This document shows, one piece after another, positions 62,785-64,000 of a stretch of 64,000 nt of DNA (the stretch's first letter is position 1; every line of letters starts with the position of its first letter). The notes beneath the pieces were generated by a model that saw nothing but the letters and a program-made list of their open reading frames with translations, was not told the DNA's origin and searched no databases. Origin of the DNA: Maridesulfovibrio ferrireducens (GTDB lineage Bacteria; Desulfobacterota; Desulfovibrionia; Desulfovibrionales; Desulfovibrionaceae); contig NZ_JAEINN010000009.1 of NCBI RefSeq assembly GCF_016342405.1, forward strand, positions 1 through 64,000. Reading direction: 5' to 3'. Position numbers and translations under genes: made by a program.

Positions 62785-63087
62785 CTAACGCTTAGCTTTT
62801 TTCTGTCTTTCCTGAATCTGCTCCATCTGTCTTTTTCTTTGTTCCCAAAGGTTTCGGCGTTCAGGTGGCATCATGCTTGGGTACATTTTTTCATCATTGG
62901 AGAATTCTGCAAAAAGACTAGACATGTCTTCAGGATCAAGCTCTTCACCAAGTCCTACGTTTTGCATAACCTCATACATTTCTTCGAGCTGCGCTTCCGG
63001 CTTCATAGATTTGCCATACAAGCGAGCACCTGCTGATAATTCTCCGCGATCTTTTTTACGTAAGCAATAAGAGTTTAATCTGTTCAC
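62785..63087 (-). CDS. hypothetical protein upstream of the RHS remnant
   Basis: Not recognised. A 100-residue charged protein starting at GTG with GGAGG six bases upstream. It is Met/Glu rich with a Gln/Arg/Lys C-terminal helix (RRNLWEQRKRQMEQIQERQKKAKR region, kept short here). It ends 15 bases before the RHS remnant and may have belonged to it. No membrane or signal segment is seen. Confidence 0.5.
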   Translation of the reverse strand: MNRLNSYCLRKKDRGELSAGARLYGKSMKPEAQLEEMYEVMQNVGLGEELDPEDMSSLFAEFSNDEKMYPSMMPPERRNLWEQRKRQMEQIQERQKKAKR

Positions 63088-63243
63088 AAGGTCCTCCCGT
63101 TCTTTATTGCCCCTCTACAAAGCATAGACCTATTCTACGCTTAAAAGACAAGGCATTAACTGTCGTTTATAAAGATAAGGATATGAAACAAAGCGGACAT
63201 GAATAAGCCGACTCAGGTCCGGCTTGAAAAAAGATCAAAAAAA

Positions 63244-63270
63244 AGCCCCTACACATAATGCGTCGGGGCT
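63244..63270 (-). terminator. terminator of the rhodanese lipoprotein gene
   Basis: AGCCCC (63244-63249) pairs with GGGGCT (63265-63270) with partial inner pairing, and an eight-base U tract on the minus strand (A-run at 63237-63244). Confidence 0.75.
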
Positions 63271-63295
63271 ATAAAACAATTCAGACTAAAGGATG

Positions 63296-63823
63296 TTATT
63301 TAACAGAACCAACTGGATACTTAGCTCCCTTCCATGCAAAAATACCGCCGGGGTATCTTTTCACGTTGGTGTAACCGAGCTTTCTCGCCCATGCTGCACC
63401 ATTATGACTGCGGGAACATTTAACGAATCCACAATAAACAATGATTTCTTTATCTTTATCAGGTCCGAGCATTTCGACAAACTGTTCCTGAGTTTTGCCG
63501 TCAGTTTTGGTCACGTCCCATTCATCCATATCAGGAATCGGGAAGAGGAACTGTTTTGCTCCGGGAACATGTTCTTTTTTATAGCTGGCTTCATACGGCA
63601 TGGTGTCGATAACGAGCACTTCCGCTTTACTGTCCAGAAGAGCCTTAAGTTCGGCAGTTGAGATCACATCGTAATCACCGCGCTGTATTTCGCGAACAAG
63701 TTTGATTGCGCCTGTTTCTTTTGAAACTTCCTGCTCAAATTTGTCACTGCCTAGACAGCCGACCAGTGAAAACATCAATGCGCATACTGCGGCAAGTGAG
63801 AAAACATTTCTTACAAATTTCAT
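63296..63823 (-). CDS. rhodanese-domain lipoprotein
   Basis: A 175-residue exported lipoprotein: signal peptide with lipobox LVGC near residue 23. The rhodanese domain (about 50-165) includes VLVIDTMPYEASYKKEHVPGA near 70 and the putative active-site text IVYCGFVKCSRS near 128, with Cys at the catalytic position (YCGF) and another five residues on. It would bind or transfer sulfane sulfur in the periplasm, or be a structural relative. AGGTTTTTC-type context before the ATG (GGAGG at 63826-63830). No gene after it to the window edge. Confidence 0.85.
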   Translation of the reverse strand: MKFVRNVFSLAAVCALMFSLVGCLGSDKFEQEVSKETGAIKLVREIQRGDYDVISTAELKALLDSKAEVLVIDTMPYEASYKKEHVPGAKQFLFPIPDMDEWDVTKTDGKTQEQFVEMLGPDKDKEIIVYCGFVKCSRSHNGAAWARKLGYTNVKRYPGGIFAWKGAKYPVGSVK

Positions 63824-64000
63824 TGAAAAACCTCCAAAAACAAATTTTATTTTTTTGAAATAAAAGCAAAAATCGATCTAGGTCTGTAATCTTTCGCTCC
63901 CCTAAGCCAATAAAGATATACACAGCCGGAAAATAAAAACAGATCTCTAAAAAGAGCTTCGCGAAGTGAATGATACGCTTCGCCTTCTGCATCCCCCGGA
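63824..64000. other. window-end intergenic stretch
   Basis: This stretch upstream of the rhodanese gene has GGAGG before its start and no convincing gene; a short minus-strand frame overlapping 63744-63992 looks spurious. Confidence 0.4.

Noticed and set aside
1-64000. CRISPR arrays, prophage and insertion sequences
   Set aside because: No regularly spaced direct repeats of CRISPR form, transposase, integrase or capsid genes were seen.

Overview
The window looks like chromosomal DNA of a Gram-negative, motile, sulfate-reducer-type deltaproteobacterium, most likely a low-GC marine member of the Desulfovibrionaceae (Maridesulfovibrio-like). This is inferred from the character of the proteins (MotA/MotB pairs with the PPWMATFADMVTLL signature, a Ros/MucR regulator, a fused polar amino-acid permease, a C4 zinc-ribbon protein, Nif3 and rnpB side by side) and from the AT-rich, mostly Shine-Dalgarno-led genes. 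It was not checked against a database. No phage, insertion sequence or CRISPR array was seen.

Layout. 0.1-6 kb: an SLC13-type anion permease diverges from dnaE, queD and dtd. 6.1-11.2 kb: a plus-strand operon joins an anti-sigma kinase, a STAS antagonist, a FapA-like protein, MotA, MotB and a CgeB-like glycosyltransferase. 11.2-19.6 kb (minus): an FmdB zinc-ribbon gene preceded by a 51-codon gene read through an in-frame TGA (probable selenoprotein), a CHASE4 histidine kinase, cysS, a membrane-anchored protein, ispDF, RNase P RNA, a C4 zinc-ribbon protein and Nif3. 19.7-26.3 kb: a CAT-anticodon tRNA, rfaE2, a CPBP protease coupled to a small exported Cys-repeat protein, a YkgJ-type protein, a GT2 glycosyltransferase and a NodB-GT4 fusion. 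26.3-31.7 kb: a polar amino-acid ABC transporter facing a sigma-54 activator. 31.8-41.6 kb: serS, a periplasmic binding protein, pncC/cinA, an OprB-like porin, thpR, degP, htpX and a Cache-PAS kinase. 41.9-47.3 kb: a secreted FecR-RTX protein, twin small coiled-coil membrane proteins, a pseudo-receiver TPR protein and a metallo-beta-lactamase-fold hydrolase. 47.4-55.6 kb: sppA, rpsA, phoU, pstB (behind a four-unit Pho box), an AMIN protein and glgP. 55.9-63.8 kb: MucR, a second MotB, a PAS kinase, ald, a response regulator with a degenerate phosphatase domain, a broken RHS gene, a small hypothetical gene and a rhodanese lipoprotein.

The genes are a mix of core information processing (dnaE, rpsA, serS, cysS, rnpB, tRNA), envelope work (proteases, glycan enzymes, porin, secreted RTX protein) and signalling. 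Signalling is prominent: three histidine kinases, a partner-switching pair, and three receiver proteins of which two lack the phospho-acceptor aspartate. The strongest unannotated object is the small TGA-containing membrane selenoprotein gene at 11527-11682, which has its own ribosome binding site, a SECIS-like hairpin after the TGA, and a stop three bases before fmdB.
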